Positions 45,721 through 53,435 of a stretch of DNA of 64,000 nucleotides are shown piece after piece (within the stretch, counting starts at the first letter, position 1; every line of letters begins with the position of its first letter). The DNA is from Erythrobacteraceae bacterium. Its GTDB lineage: Bacteria > Pseudomonadota > Alphaproteobacteria > Sphingomonadales > Sphingomonadaceae. The notes below the pieces were generated by a model. It saw only the letters and a list, made by a program, of their open reading frames with translations. It ran no database searches and was not told the origin of the DNA. The stretch is from contig JAIYAM010000038.1 of assembly GCA_027489065.1 (NCBI GenBank), positions 1 through 64,000 of the forward strand. Reading direction: 5' to 3'. Both the position numbers and the translations under genes were made by a program.

Positions 45721-46913
45721 CCTTGCCCGACCCCATCATCCGCCTCGCCGCCAAGGGCGACGGCGTGACCGCCTCCGGCCGCCATGTGTCCGGCGCGGTA
45801 CCGGGGGATGTGGTGGACGAGAGCGGCGAGGTCACTCCCGGTGAGCACCACCAGACACCGCCCTGTCGCCACTTCGGCGTGTGCGGCGGGTGCCAGCTGC
45901 AGCACGCCGACGACGCTGTGCTCGCCAACTTCGTGCAGGGCCGCGTCGTGTTTGCCGCGCGCTCGCAGGGGCTGGAGCCGGAGGAGCTGCTCCCCGTTCA
46001 CCTCTCCCCGCCGCACAGCCGCCGCCGCGCGGGCTTGCACGGCTTGCGCACGGCTCGGGGCGCGGTGCTGGGCTATCGCGAGGGCGGATCGCACCGCGTG
46101 GTCGATCTTGCCGAGTGCCCGGTGCTCCATCCCGCACTTGCCGCGCTGATCGCGCCCTTGCGGCGCTTCGTGGCGGCGCATGGCCCCAAGGCGATGGTCG
46201 GGATCGACCTGACCCTCGCCGATCAGGGCGTGGAGGCGAACCTCACTCACTTCCCGCTGGAAGGCTTGGGTCCGACCGAAGCGGCGCTCGATTTCGCGCG
46301 CGATCAAGGGCTTGCGCGGCTCACCATCGATCAGGGCTACGGTCCGGAGACGCTGTGGGAGCCCGAGCCGGTGACTGTGACCCTTTCGGGCGTGCCGGTC
46401 GGCCTGCCGCCGGGCGCTTTCCTTCAAGCGACGCATGATGCGGAGACCCGCATGGCCGCCGATGCCGCCGAATGGCTTGCCGGCGCGCGGGTCGTGGCCG
46501 ATCTGTTCGCCGGTCTCGGCACCTTCGCCTTTGCGCTCAGAGCGGACCGCAAGGTGCTCGCCGTCGAGGCGGAGCGCGCAGCGCATCTCGCCTGCAAGGC
46601 GGCGGGCGCGCGCACGGGTGGTCAGGTGCTGGCGCTCCATCGCGACCTGTTCCGATCGCCCCTCATGCCCGAGGAGCTGAACCGCTTCGATGCCGTGCTG
46701 CTCGATCCTCCCCGTGCCGGGGCCCGCGCGCAAGTCGCTGAAATCGCGGCGAGTACCTTGCAGCGCGTGGTCTATGTCAGCTGCAATCCGTCAAGCTGGG
46801 CGCGCGATGCGGCGACGCTGGCGCAAGGGGGCTTCCGGCTCACCAAGCTGCGCGGCGTGGGCCAGTTCCGCTGGTCGACCCATGTCGAGCTGGTCAGCCT
46901 CTTCGAGCGTTAG
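45717..46913 (+). CDS. RlmD/RumA-like 23S rRNA uracil-C5 methyltransferase
   Basis: A 398-residue SAM-dependent RNA m5U methyltransferase. Four cysteines that usually hold a 4Fe-4S cluster are seen in 'CRHFGVCGGCQLQHA' and 'AECPVLHP'. No full TRAM domain precedes them; the N-terminus is short ('ITIRLAAKGDGVTASGRHVSGAVPGD'-like). The Rossmann part has 'VVADLFAGLGTFAFALRA', 'FDAVLLDPPRAGARAQVAE' and the catalytic Cys in 'VYVSCNPSSWARDAA'. The start is a GTG overlapping nnrD. Its stop overlaps that of the opposing hydrolase gene by 3-4 bases (TTAG). Target nucleotide (U747 or U1939 types) cannot be told. Confidence 0.9.
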   Translation: MTLPDPIIRLAAKGDGVTASGRHVSGAVPGDVVDESGEVTPGEHHQTPPCRHFGVCGGCQLQHADDAVLANFVQGRVVFAARSQGLEPEELLPVHLSPPHSRRRAGLHGLRTARGAVLGYREGGSHRVVDLAECPVLHPALAALIAPLRRFVAAHGPKAMVGIDLTLADQGVEANLTHFPLEGLGPTEAALDFARDQGLARLTIDQGYGPETLWEPEPVTVTLSGVPVGLPPGAFLQATHDAETRMAADAAEWLAGARVVADLFAGLGTFAFALRADRKVLAVEAERAAHLACKAAGARTGGQVLALHRDLFRSPLMPEELNRFDAVLLDPPRAGARAQVAEIAASTLQRVVYVSCNPSSWARDAATLAQGGFRLTKLRGVGQFRWSTHVELVSLFER

Positions 46914-47689
46914 GCGCGCAAAGCTTCCAGCAGTTGCGCTTCGAGCCAGGCGCGGTGTTCGGGCTCGACATAGGCGTGGCCTGCACCCTCGCAGCGGCGG
47001 ATCCGGGGATCGCCTTTTTGCCACGCGACTTCAAACACTTGCGCGGTCCGGTCGGCGGCCGCGAGGAGGATGCGCACCTCGCCCGCAAAGTCCGCAAGGC
47101 CGGCGGCCATGTCCTGTGCGAGGCTCGAGGGGGGCGGGGGCGGGCGTAGCGCATGGGCTACGCCTCTCGCGAGCTTGCCGAGATTGACCCCGCCGCTCGC
47201 CAAACGCAGGACTTCACGCGGGTTTTTCAGCTTTTCGGCATAGCGCGCGCGGATCGCGGCAGGAGGAGCGGCCGCTCCGCCCGCGCCCTCTTCGATCGTC
47301 CACGGGTTGGAAAGCACCAGCGCGTCGACGCCAGCGCCGCTTGCCAACATCAGCGCCGAGGCCGCGTCGCAATTGCCGAAAGCGACCACCCGGCATACCT
47401 GCGGAGCCATCGCCCGGAAGGCGTCGAGCGCGCAGGCGATGTCTTTGGAAGCGCTGCGAAATCCCCGGTTCTCGCCTTCGCTGTCGCCGATCCCGCGGCG
47501 GTCGAAACGGAACACCGGGAAGCCTGCGCGGGCGATGCGGGCGGCCATGTCGGCTTGCCCGCCGAAGGCCCCGGCGCGGATTTCGTTGCCGCCGCTGACG
47601 ATCAGCAGCCCGGTGGTCCCCGGCGCTGTATCGAGCGTGCCCGCGAGCGTCAGGCTACCGCAGCCGAAGGTGTGCGAAAGGCGGCTCAT
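46910..47689 (-). CDS. Exosortase A system-associated hydrolase 1
   Basis: A 259-residue alpha/beta-hydrolase of the group that accompanies XrtA clusters (TIGR03100 type). 'GLLIVSGGNEIRAGAFGGQADMAARIARAGFPVFRFDRRGIGDSEGENRGF' is its hallmark; the nucleophile position of the fold, in 'VVAFGNCDAASAL', holds a Cys rather than Ser, and 'EGAGHAYVEPEHRAWLEAQLL' carries the His. A proline-rich loop (RPPPPPSS) is variable. Its role in polysaccharide or lipid-like group handling is not proved. It follows hydrolase 2 by an ATGA overlap and converges with the RNA methyltransferase. Confidence 0.9.
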   Translation of the reverse strand: MSRLSHTFGCGSLTLAGTLDTAPGTTGLLIVSGGNEIRAGAFGGQADMAARIARAGFPVFRFDRRGIGDSEGENRGFRSASKDIACALDAFRAMAPQVCRVVAFGNCDAASALMLASGAGVDALVLSNPWTIEEGAGGAAAPPAAIRARYAEKLKNPREVLRLASGGVNLGKLARGVAHALRPPPPPSSLAQDMAAGLADFAGEVRILLAAADRTAQVFEVAWQKGDPRIRRCEGAGHAYVEPEHRAWLEAQLLEALRA

Positions 47690-48375
47690 CGCACTGATTC
47701 CGCGAGGTTTTGAGCGATGACTGCGGCGAGGCGGTCGGCCTGTCCAGCATCGTCATCGGGCTCGGCGCGCAGCCACAATCCGGGTCCGCCGAGCGCTGTT
47801 TGGGGGATGTCCGACTGGGCGGGGCCAAGCGCAGGCTCGGCCGCTTCGAGGGCGCCGACGATCGCCGCGCCGAGGTGCCAGCCGCTCAAGGTCAGCCCTT
47901 CCGCCCGGCCCAACGCCACAAGTCCCTCGTACGTCTCGAATTTTCCCGCCTCGCGTGCAGCGATGGTCCGGGCGCGGATCATGGCGCGCAGGAGCTTGGG
48001 GCCGCTTTGGGCGGCATAGTGCCAGCCTGGCAGGCCCTGCGGCGCCACCAGCGCTCCGGCGCGGATCGCCAGCACATGGGTCGCACCCAGCGCCTCGGCA
48101 GCTGCGGCGGCGGCCACACGCCAGCTGTCAAGCGTTTGATCTGCCAAAGGAACGAGGCTCTCGTTGCACCCCGGCAAATCGGGTAGCAGGCTGTCGATCC
48201 CAGCCACATCGAGCCGCCGCATCACCTCCAGCGTGAAGCGGCGCAGCTTGTTCGCCTCGTCGAACCACGCCGGAAGGACAAGCACCCGCGCCGCACGGCC
48301 CCGGTCGAAGCCAACACAGGGCTCCTCACCCGAAAAACCGGGGGCCGAAGCCGGATTGTTCCACGTGAAAATCAC
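47686..48375 (-). CDS. Exosortase A system-associated hydrolase 2
   Basis: A 229-residue alpha/beta-hydrolase of the second XrtA-linked type (TIGR03101). Core pieces are 'RVLVLPAWFDEANKLRRFTLEVMRRLDVAGIDSLLPDLPGCNES', the 'FDEANKSRR' region being characteristic, and 'VLAIRAGALVAPQGLPGWHYAAQSGPKLLRAMIRAR'. The usual nucleophile Ser is replaced by Ala-Gly (IRAGAL), so it may be inactive or non-catalytic. Start is GTG at 48375; codons 2-6 overlap the parS-like site 3. The ACP gene ends 46 bases upstream with the repeat array between. Confidence 0.88.
   Translation of the reverse strand: MIFTWNNPASAPGFSGEEPCVGFDRGRAARVLVLPAWFDEANKLRRFTLEVMRRLDVAGIDSLLPDLPGCNESLVPLADQTLDSWRVAAAAAAEALGATHVLAIRAGALVAPQGLPGWHYAAQSGPKLLRAMIRARTIAAREAGKFETYEGLVALGRAEGLTLSGWHLGAAIVGALEAAEPALGPAQSDIPQTALGGPGLWLRAEPDDDAGQADRLAAVIAQNLAESVR
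48357..48372. other. parS-like site 3, inside the start of hydrolase 2
   Basis: TGTTCCACGTGAAAAT matches parS (TGTTNCACGTGAAACA) at 14 of 16 positions; only the last two differ. It lies in the first codons of the minus-strand hydrolase gene, within the XrtA cluster, and precedes the third 11-bp array. Confidence 0.6.
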
Positions 48376-48394
48376 CTCGAAGGCGCCCTTGCAG

Positions 48395-48438
48395 GGGGTC
48401 TAAGCGGGGTCTGGAGGGGGTCTAGCGGGGGTCTAGCT
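48395..48438 (+). repeat. Array of four 11-bp GGGGTCTRGNN repeats beside parS site 3
   Basis: Four contiguous 11-bp units run from 48395 to 48438. All begin GGGGTCT; the first has AA for RG. The first unit begins 22 bp after the parS-like site. The array covers the 46-bp space between two minus-strand genes and enters the end of the acyl carrier protein gene, whose TAG stop lies within unit 3. Polarity is the same as at the other parS loci. Confidence 0.8.
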
Positions 48439-48718
48439 TCGACTTTGCGAAGGCCAGCAGCGCGCCATAGGTCTCGAGCATCTCGCCATCGACGTCGTCG
48501 TCCTCGATCACGATGCCGAGCCGGTCCTCCATCTCGGTCAACAGCCCGGCGACCGCCATCGAATCCAGTTCGGGCAAGTGGCCGAACAGCCCCGAGTCCG
48601 GCCCGAAGGCTTCGGCCTGTGAAGGCGCAAGCCCCAGCACATCGGCGATCAAGCCCTTGAGTTCCCGGTCGAGCGCGGCCTCGCCGGCGGCGCTGTCCAC
48701 ATGCGGCAAGATGGTCAT
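48422..48718 (-). CDS. XrtA-cluster acyl carrier protein
   Basis: A 98-residue acyl carrier protein. The 4'-phosphopantetheine attachment Ser is Ser53 in 'HLPELDSMAVAGLLTEMEDRLGI', with the acidic flanks usual for ACPs ('EDDDVDGEML'). It presumably carries the acyl group activated by the cluster's own AMP ligase at 49794. The ATG at 48718 has a normal N-terminus 'MTILPHVDSAAGEAALDRELKGLIADVLG'; longer frames upstream lack support. Its last codons lie in the repeat array. Confidence 0.88.
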   Translation of the reverse strand: MTILPHVDSAAGEAALDRELKGLIADVLGLAPSQAEAFGPDSGLFGHLPELDSMAVAGLLTEMEDRLGIVIEDDDVDGEMLETYGALLAFAKSKLDPR

Positions 48719-48818
48719 CGGTCCTGCAAGTATCCCTGTTAGCGCCGTGGCGGCGGGGCTTAGCCATGCGCGGGGCCGCGTGCAAGTATTGCAAATGGGG
48801 CGGCGGCGCGGCCATGCC

Positions 48819-49784
48819 CTAACGGCGCAGCAGGCGCTTGGCGAGCGGCGCCCAGCTTTGGGGCTGGCCTGCATCAAGACAGTCGATCCGGTAGCGCGGG
48901 CGCACCGCCTCCATCCAGTCGGCCTTGTAGGCCTGACCCCCCGTGCCGAAGTCGACGAGGCTCACCCGGTCGATGTCGATCACGTGAGCGAACAGCGCGG
49001 CGCTCAGCGTGGTCCCGGCCGACAGGTTCCTGTGGCTCTCAAGATGGGCGAGCTTGTGGATATAGGCGATTGAATTCTCGACGGTCCAGCATTGTGCCGC
49101 AACCGCAATCCCCTCCGCCCGCGCGATCCCGAGCCGGAGGCGCCCGGCCGCCCCTTCGGCTTGCGCAAAGGCGCGCAGCATCGCGGGCTGGTCCTCGGCG
49201 GGCTTCCAGCTTGCGGCATAGATCGCCTCGTACTCGGCCCATGCTTTCGCATCGAAATGGGTGAGGATCTGCGTCTCGACCTTCTTGCCCTTGCGCTTGA
49301 GCGTCGTGCGCAAGGTTCCGGGGCGGGTTTCCCAGTATTCGGCAAAGCTGCGCCCGCCTACGGGGAGCACGTGATTGCTGTCGCAAGGCTCGACGCTCAC
49401 GCGCCAACCGGCGGCGGTGAAGGCGCGGGCGAGCCTGTCGGCCGAACCGTCCTCGCCCGGCACCGGCTCGAGCGTGACTCGCCAGCCGCGGGTCTTCAAT
49501 TGCCTCGCGATGGCTTCCAGCAGGCGGTCGCCCTGCGGCCCGGCGGGCGCGAGTTCGCGCCAGGTGAAGCTGTACCAGTTGCGCAAAGGCGTGATTCGCC
49601 CGTCGGACTCGGTGAGCGCGAGGGCGGCGGTCTCTTCCTCGTCCTCGGCAATCGCGATGAGGGGAACGAGGCCGGTGTCGGCGAGCAGGGCGAACCATTC
49701 CGCGCGGTCGAAGGGCGCGGAGGCTTGCGAGCCGGTGAGGGCTTGCAAGACGTTAACGCTGTCGTGATACCGCGCTTCGATCAC
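48819..49784 (-). CDS. GNAT/FemAB-like acyltransferase of the XrtA cluster
   Basis: A 321-residue protein with the double GNAT fold of PF13480: 'WFALLADTGLVPLIAIAEDEEETAALALTESDGRITPLRNWYSFTWREL', 'SFAEYWETRPGTLRTTLKRKGKKVETQILTHFDAKAWAEYEAIYAASWKPAED' and 'LRLGIARAEGIAVAAQCWTVENSIAYIHKLAHLESHRNLSAGTTLSAALFAHVIDIDRVSLVDFGTGGQAYKADW'. It probably transfers an acyl or aminoacyl group to a sugar or peptide during exopolysaccharide synthesis. The only usable start is GTG at 49784; the divergent ligase gene starts 9 bases away. Confidence 0.85.
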   Translation of the reverse strand: MIEARYHDSVNVLQALTGSQASAPFDRAEWFALLADTGLVPLIAIAEDEEETAALALTESDGRITPLRNWYSFTWRELAPAGPQGDRLLEAIARQLKTRGWRVTLEPVPGEDGSADRLARAFTAAGWRVSVEPCDSNHVLPVGGRSFAEYWETRPGTLRTTLKRKGKKVETQILTHFDAKAWAEYEAIYAASWKPAEDQPAMLRAFAQAEGAAGRLRLGIARAEGIAVAAQCWTVENSIAYIHKLAHLESHRNLSAGTTLSAALFAHVIDIDRVSLVDFGTGGQAYKADWMEAVRPRYRIDCLDAGQPQSWAPLAKRLLRR

Positions 49785-49793
49785 TGAAAGTCC

Positions 49794-51344
49794 ATGTCCT
49801 CTATGCCGCCACTGCCCGAAGCTACCCCGCGTCCGCTCGATCACCTTGCCGAACTGGCGGGGCCGGCGGGGCGTGGGGAGCGCCCGGCGCTGGTGTTGCG
49901 CGGGGCCACGCTTAACCACAATGCGTTAAGACAGCGTGTCGCGGCGCTGGCGGGGTGGCTGGCGGGGCGGGTGCCGGAGAAGGGCGCGCGGGTCGCAAGC
50001 TGGGCGGCGAAGGGCGAACTGACCTGTCTGATGCCGCTCGCCGCGGCGCGGGCGGGGCTGGTGCATGTGCCGATCAACCCTTTGCTCAAGCGCGCGCAGG
50101 CGGCGCATATCCTTGCCGATAGCGGCGCGCGGGCGCTGATCGGGACGGGCTCGCGGCTTTCCTCGCTGGAGGCGGGTGATCTGCCCGCGGCATGCGAGGC
50201 AATCGCGGAGGGCGAGGCGCTCGCGGCGGCCTGGGCGGCGGGGCGGGAACTGGGTCCTTCCGCAGCCGATCCGTCCGAGCTTGCCGCGATCCTCTACACC
50301 TCCGGTTCGACGGGGCGTCCGAAAGGCGTGATGCTCAGCCATGCCAACATGTGGCTGGGCGCGCTGAGCGTGGCGCATTACCTCGGAATGGCCGAGGACG
50401 ACGTGACGCTGGCGGTGCTCCCGCTGTCCTTCGACTACGGGCAGAACCAGTTGTTCTCCACGTGGCTGGCGGGCGGGAGCGTGGTGCCGCTCGATTTCCT
50501 CTTCCCCAAGGATGTGACCAAGGCTTGCGCCACGCATGGCGTGACCACGCTCGCCGCGGTGCCGCCGCTGTGGGTGCAGCTCACCGAGGTGGAGTGGCCA
50601 GCGGAAGCGCGTGCCTCCTTGCGGCGGCTGACCAATAGCGGGGGCGCGCTGACGGTGGATCTGGTGCGCTCCCTACGCGGGATCTTCCCCGAGGCACGGC
50701 TGTTTCCGATGTACGGGCTGACCGAGGCATTCCGCTCGACCTACCTCGATCCTGCTCTGGTGGATTCGCATCCGACTTCAATGGGTAAGGCAATACCTTT
50801 CGCAGAGATTCTCGTTATTGGCGATGCCGGCGAGGTGGCGGCGGATGGCGAGGAGGGCGAGCTTGTCCATTGCGGGCCGCTGGTTGCGCAGGGCTATTGG
50901 CAGGATCCGGAGCGCACCGCCGAGCGGTTCAAGCCCGCACCCGCCGCGTCCACCTATGGCGGCATGGCCGTGTGGTCGGGCGACCGGGTACGGCGCGAGG
51001 CTGATGGCCTGCTCTATTTCGCCGGGCGGCGCGATGCGATGATCAAGTCTGCGGGCAACCGCATCAGCCCGCAGGAAATCGAGGAAGCGGCGCTCGCCAC
51101 CGGGCTGGTGGCCGAGGCCGTTGCTCTGGGCGTTGCGCATCCCCGGCTTGGCCAGGCGGTGCATCTCGTGGTGCGCGGCGATGAGGCGGGGCGGGGGGAA
51201 TTGCCCGGCAGGCTCCAGCGCGATCTTCCCAATTTCATGCAGCCGCAGCATATCCACTGGCGCGCCGCGATGCCGCTGAACCCCAACGGCAAGATCGACC
51301 GCACCGCCCTGCAGGCGGAATTGAATGAGGAATTCAGGCCATGA
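49794..51344 (+). CDS. Acyl-CoA ligase (AMP-forming), exosortase A system-associated
   Basis: A 516-residue ANL enzyme of the XrtA-linked type (TIGR03098). A3 motif 'LYTSGSTGRPKGVMLSHANMWLGA', A5 'MYGLTEAFRSTYLDP', A7/A8 'YFAGRRDAMIKSAGNRISPQEIEEAAL' and the catalytic Lys in 'PLNPNGKIDRTALQ'. It probably adenylates an acyl or amino acid for the nearby ACP. ATG at 49794 is used; a second in-frame ATG lies at 49803. Its stop overlaps the decarboxylase start (ATGA). Confidence 0.92.
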   Translation: MSSMPPLPEATPRPLDHLAELAGPAGRGERPALVLRGATLNHNALRQRVAALAGWLAGRVPEKGARVASWAAKGELTCLMPLAAARAGLVHVPINPLLKRAQAAHILADSGARALIGTGSRLSSLEAGDLPAACEAIAEGEALAAAWAAGRELGPSAADPSELAAILYTSGSTGRPKGVMLSHANMWLGALSVAHYLGMAEDDVTLAVLPLSFDYGQNQLFSTWLAGGSVVPLDFLFPKDVTKACATHGVTTLAAVPPLWVQLTEVEWPAEARASLRRLTNSGGALTVDLVRSLRGIFPEARLFPMYGLTEAFRSTYLDPALVDSHPTSMGKAIPFAEILVIGDAGEVAADGEEGELVHCGPLVAQGYWQDPERTAERFKPAPAASTYGGMAVWSGDRVRREADGLLYFAGRRDAMIKSAGNRISPQEIEEAALATGLVAEAVALGVAHPRLGQAVHLVVRGDEAGRGELPGRLQRDLPNFMQPQHIHWRAAMPLNPNGKIDRTALQAELNEEFRP

Positions 51345-52567
51345 AGCCCGTCGGCCCGATCCCCGCCGGTTACGAAGCCCTTGGTGGCGAGCTTGCCATC
51401 GGCGGCAAGCGCGCGAGCGAGTGGGTCGCGGAGGCCGGGCGCACGCCGCTGTTCGTCTATTCGCGTGCGCTGCTCGATGCCCGCATGGCGAGCTTGCGCG
51501 CCGCCCTGCCGAGCCGCATCGGGGTCAACTACGCGGTGAAGGCCAACCCGCACCCCGCGGTGATCGCCCACATGGCACCCTTGGTGGACGGCTTCGACAT
51601 CGCCTCTTCAGGGGAACTGGCGATGTGCGCCGCGGCGGGCATCGACCCTGCGCGCATCTCCTTCGCCGGTCCGGGCAAGCGCGACGAGGAGTTGGAAGCC
51701 GCCATCGCCGCCGGGGTGACGCTCAATTGCGAGAGTGAGGGTGAAGGCGCGCGCGCGCTGGCGATCGGCCAGCGGCTCGGGAAGCCTCCGCGGATCGCGG
51801 TCAGGGTGAACCCCTCCTTCGTGATGACCGGATCGGGCATGAAGATGGGCGGCGGGGCCAAGCAGTTCGGCGTCGATGCCGAGCGGGTGCCCGCGCTCGC
51901 CAAGCACCTGATCGCCGAGGGTGCGGAGTGGCGGGGCTTGCACATCTTCACCGGCAGCCAGACCCTCGGCGCCGAGGCGATCATCGAAGCCCAGACCAAC
52001 GTGCTGACACTGGCCGCCGAGCTTGCCGAGGCGATTGGCGAGCCATTGCCGAAGCTCAACATGGGCGGCGGGCTGGGCATCCCCTACTTCCCCGGAGACA
52101 CCCCGGTCGATTTGCCCCGGGTCGGCGCAGCGCTGGCGGAGCGGGTGGTGGACCTCCCGGCGGTCCTGCAAGGCACCGAGTTGTGCATGGAGCTCGGCCG
52201 CTATCTCGTAGGCGAGGCGGGGGTGTACCTCGCTCGCATCATCGACCGCAAGGAAAGCCAAGGCACCACCTTCCTCGTCACCGACGGGGGCCTTCACCAC
52301 CAGCTGGCGGCATCGGGCAATTTCGGCACGGTGGTGCGGCGCAACTATCCTTCCGCGATTGCAACGCGATACACCGAGGAAGCGACAGAGGAAGTGAGCA
52401 TCGTGGGCTGTCTGTGCACCCCGCTCGACCGGATTGCCGACAATGCCATGATGCCGCGCGCCGAGGTCGGCGATCTCGTCGCGGTGTTCTGCGCCGGAGC
52501 CTACGGCGCAACCGCCAGCCCCAGTGCCTTCCTCGGCCACGGTCCGGCCGCCGAAATGCTCGTCTGA
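51341..52567 (+). CDS. PLP-dependent decarboxylase, exosortase A system-associated
   Basis: A 408-residue fold-type III decarboxylase (TIGR03099 type, DAP/ornithine decarboxylase relatives). The PLP Lys lies in 'GVNYAVKANPHPAVIAHM', 'LHIFTGSQTLGAEAIIEAQ' and 'LNMGGGLGIPYFPGDTPVDL' form the phosphate and substrate sites, and 'VGCLCTPLDRIADNAMMPRAEVGDLVAVFCAGAYGATASPSAFLGHG' holds the second-subunit active-site Cys. Together with the ligase and ACP it would make an amine or decarboxylated group for the polymer. The substrate is not known. Confidence 0.92.
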   Translation: MKPVGPIPAGYEALGGELAIGGKRASEWVAEAGRTPLFVYSRALLDARMASLRAALPSRIGVNYAVKANPHPAVIAHMAPLVDGFDIASSGELAMCAAAGIDPARISFAGPGKRDEELEAAIAAGVTLNCESEGEGARALAIGQRLGKPPRIAVRVNPSFVMTGSGMKMGGGAKQFGVDAERVPALAKHLIAEGAEWRGLHIFTGSQTLGAEAIIEAQTNVLTLAAELAEAIGEPLPKLNMGGGLGIPYFPGDTPVDLPRVGAALAERVVDLPAVLQGTELCMELGRYLVGEAGVYLARIIDRKESQGTTFLVTDGGLHHQLAASGNFGTVVRRNYPSAIATRYTEEATEEVSIVGCLCTPLDRIADNAMMPRAEVGDLVAVFCAGAYGATASPSAFLGHGPAAEMLV

Positions 52568-52586
52568 AGCGCCCAGCGGCGCGGCG

Positions 52587-52603
52587 TTAACCCCCCTCGT
52601 TAA
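52587..52603. promoter_or_regulatory. TTAAC-N7-GTTAA dyad before the export gene
   Basis: TTAAC (52587-52591) and GTTAA (52599-52603) form an inverted pair with a 7-bp centre in the 207-bp gap before the Wza-like gene. It could be an operator for the polysaccharide export unit. This is pattern only; no regulator is known. Confidence 0.3.
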
Positions 52604-52774
52604 GGGCCGCTCCGGCGCTGTCCCGATCCGGGATGGGACCGGATTCGCCGCTGTATCACTAACGCAATGTTCACCAATTCAGGCCACAAGAGACCCGATA
52701 TCCGGATGCTCTCGTGTCGCAGGTCGCTCCTGCGCGGTTACGGGGCTTCCCATCATGGCCAAGGACCTACACCG

Positions 52775-53416
52775 ATGATCCCATTCCTGCCCTCGATGCG
52801 CCTCGCGGCTCTCGGCCTGCTCGCGGCCCTGCTCGCGGCCTGTGCGGGCGGGGGATCGCAGCTTCCCCCGGCAAGCTACGGCGACGGTAGCGTCGGCCCG
52901 AGCGAGGAATACACCATCGGCCCGCTCGACGAGATCACCATCCACGTCTGGCGCAATCCCGAGCTGTCCGCCGACAAGGTCCGCGTGCGCCCCGATGGCC
53001 GCCTGACCATTCCGCTGGTGCAGGACATCCCGGCCGTGGGCAAGACCGCGACCCAGCTTCAGGACTACATCGCCGCCGAGCTCGCCAAGTATATCGAGCA
53101 GCCGATCGTCTCGGTGATCGTGAACACGCCCGAAGGCAACTTCACCCAGCAGGTGCGGATCATCGGCGCGACCCCGCAGCCGGCCTCGCTGCCCTACCGT
53201 GCCAACATGAGCGCACTGGATGCGATGATCGCGGTGGGCGGGCTCAACGAATTCGCGGCGGGCAATCGTGCCAAGCTGCTGCGGCTCGACCATGCCACGG
53301 GCACCCAGGTCGAATACCGCCTGCGGCTCTCCGACCTGATCCGCAAGGGCGATTCCACCGCCAACGTGATGCTCAAGCCAGGCGACACGATCATCATCCC
53401 CGAGAGCCGGTTCTGA
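52775..53416 (+). CDS. XrtA-linked polysaccharide export protein (Wza/BexD type), lipoprotein
   Basis: A 213-residue outer-membrane polysaccharide exporter. Lipobox LLAAC at about residue 23 (LGLLAALLAACAGGG). The mature part has the Poly_export domain 'YTIGPLDEITIHVWRNPELSADKVRVRPDGRLTIPLVQDIPAVGKTATQLQDYIAAELAKYIEQPIVSV' and a SLBB-like region 'VRIIGATPQPASLPYRANMSALDAMIAVGGLNEFAAGNRAKLLR'. It is shorter than Wza (one SLBB). AAGGA precedes the ATG at 52775. It begins the export and assembly gene run. Confidence 0.92.
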   Translation: MIPFLPSMRLAALGLLAALLAACAGGGSQLPPASYGDGSVGPSEEYTIGPLDEITIHVWRNPELSADKVRVRPDGRLTIPLVQDIPAVGKTATQLQDYIAAELAKYIEQPIVSVIVNTPEGNFTQQVRIIGATPQPASLPYRANMSALDAMIAVGGLNEFAAGNRAKLLRLDHATGTQVEYRLRLSDLIRKGDSTANVMLKPGDTIIIPESRF

Positions 53417-53435
53417 TCGGACGGGGGCGAGGGGA

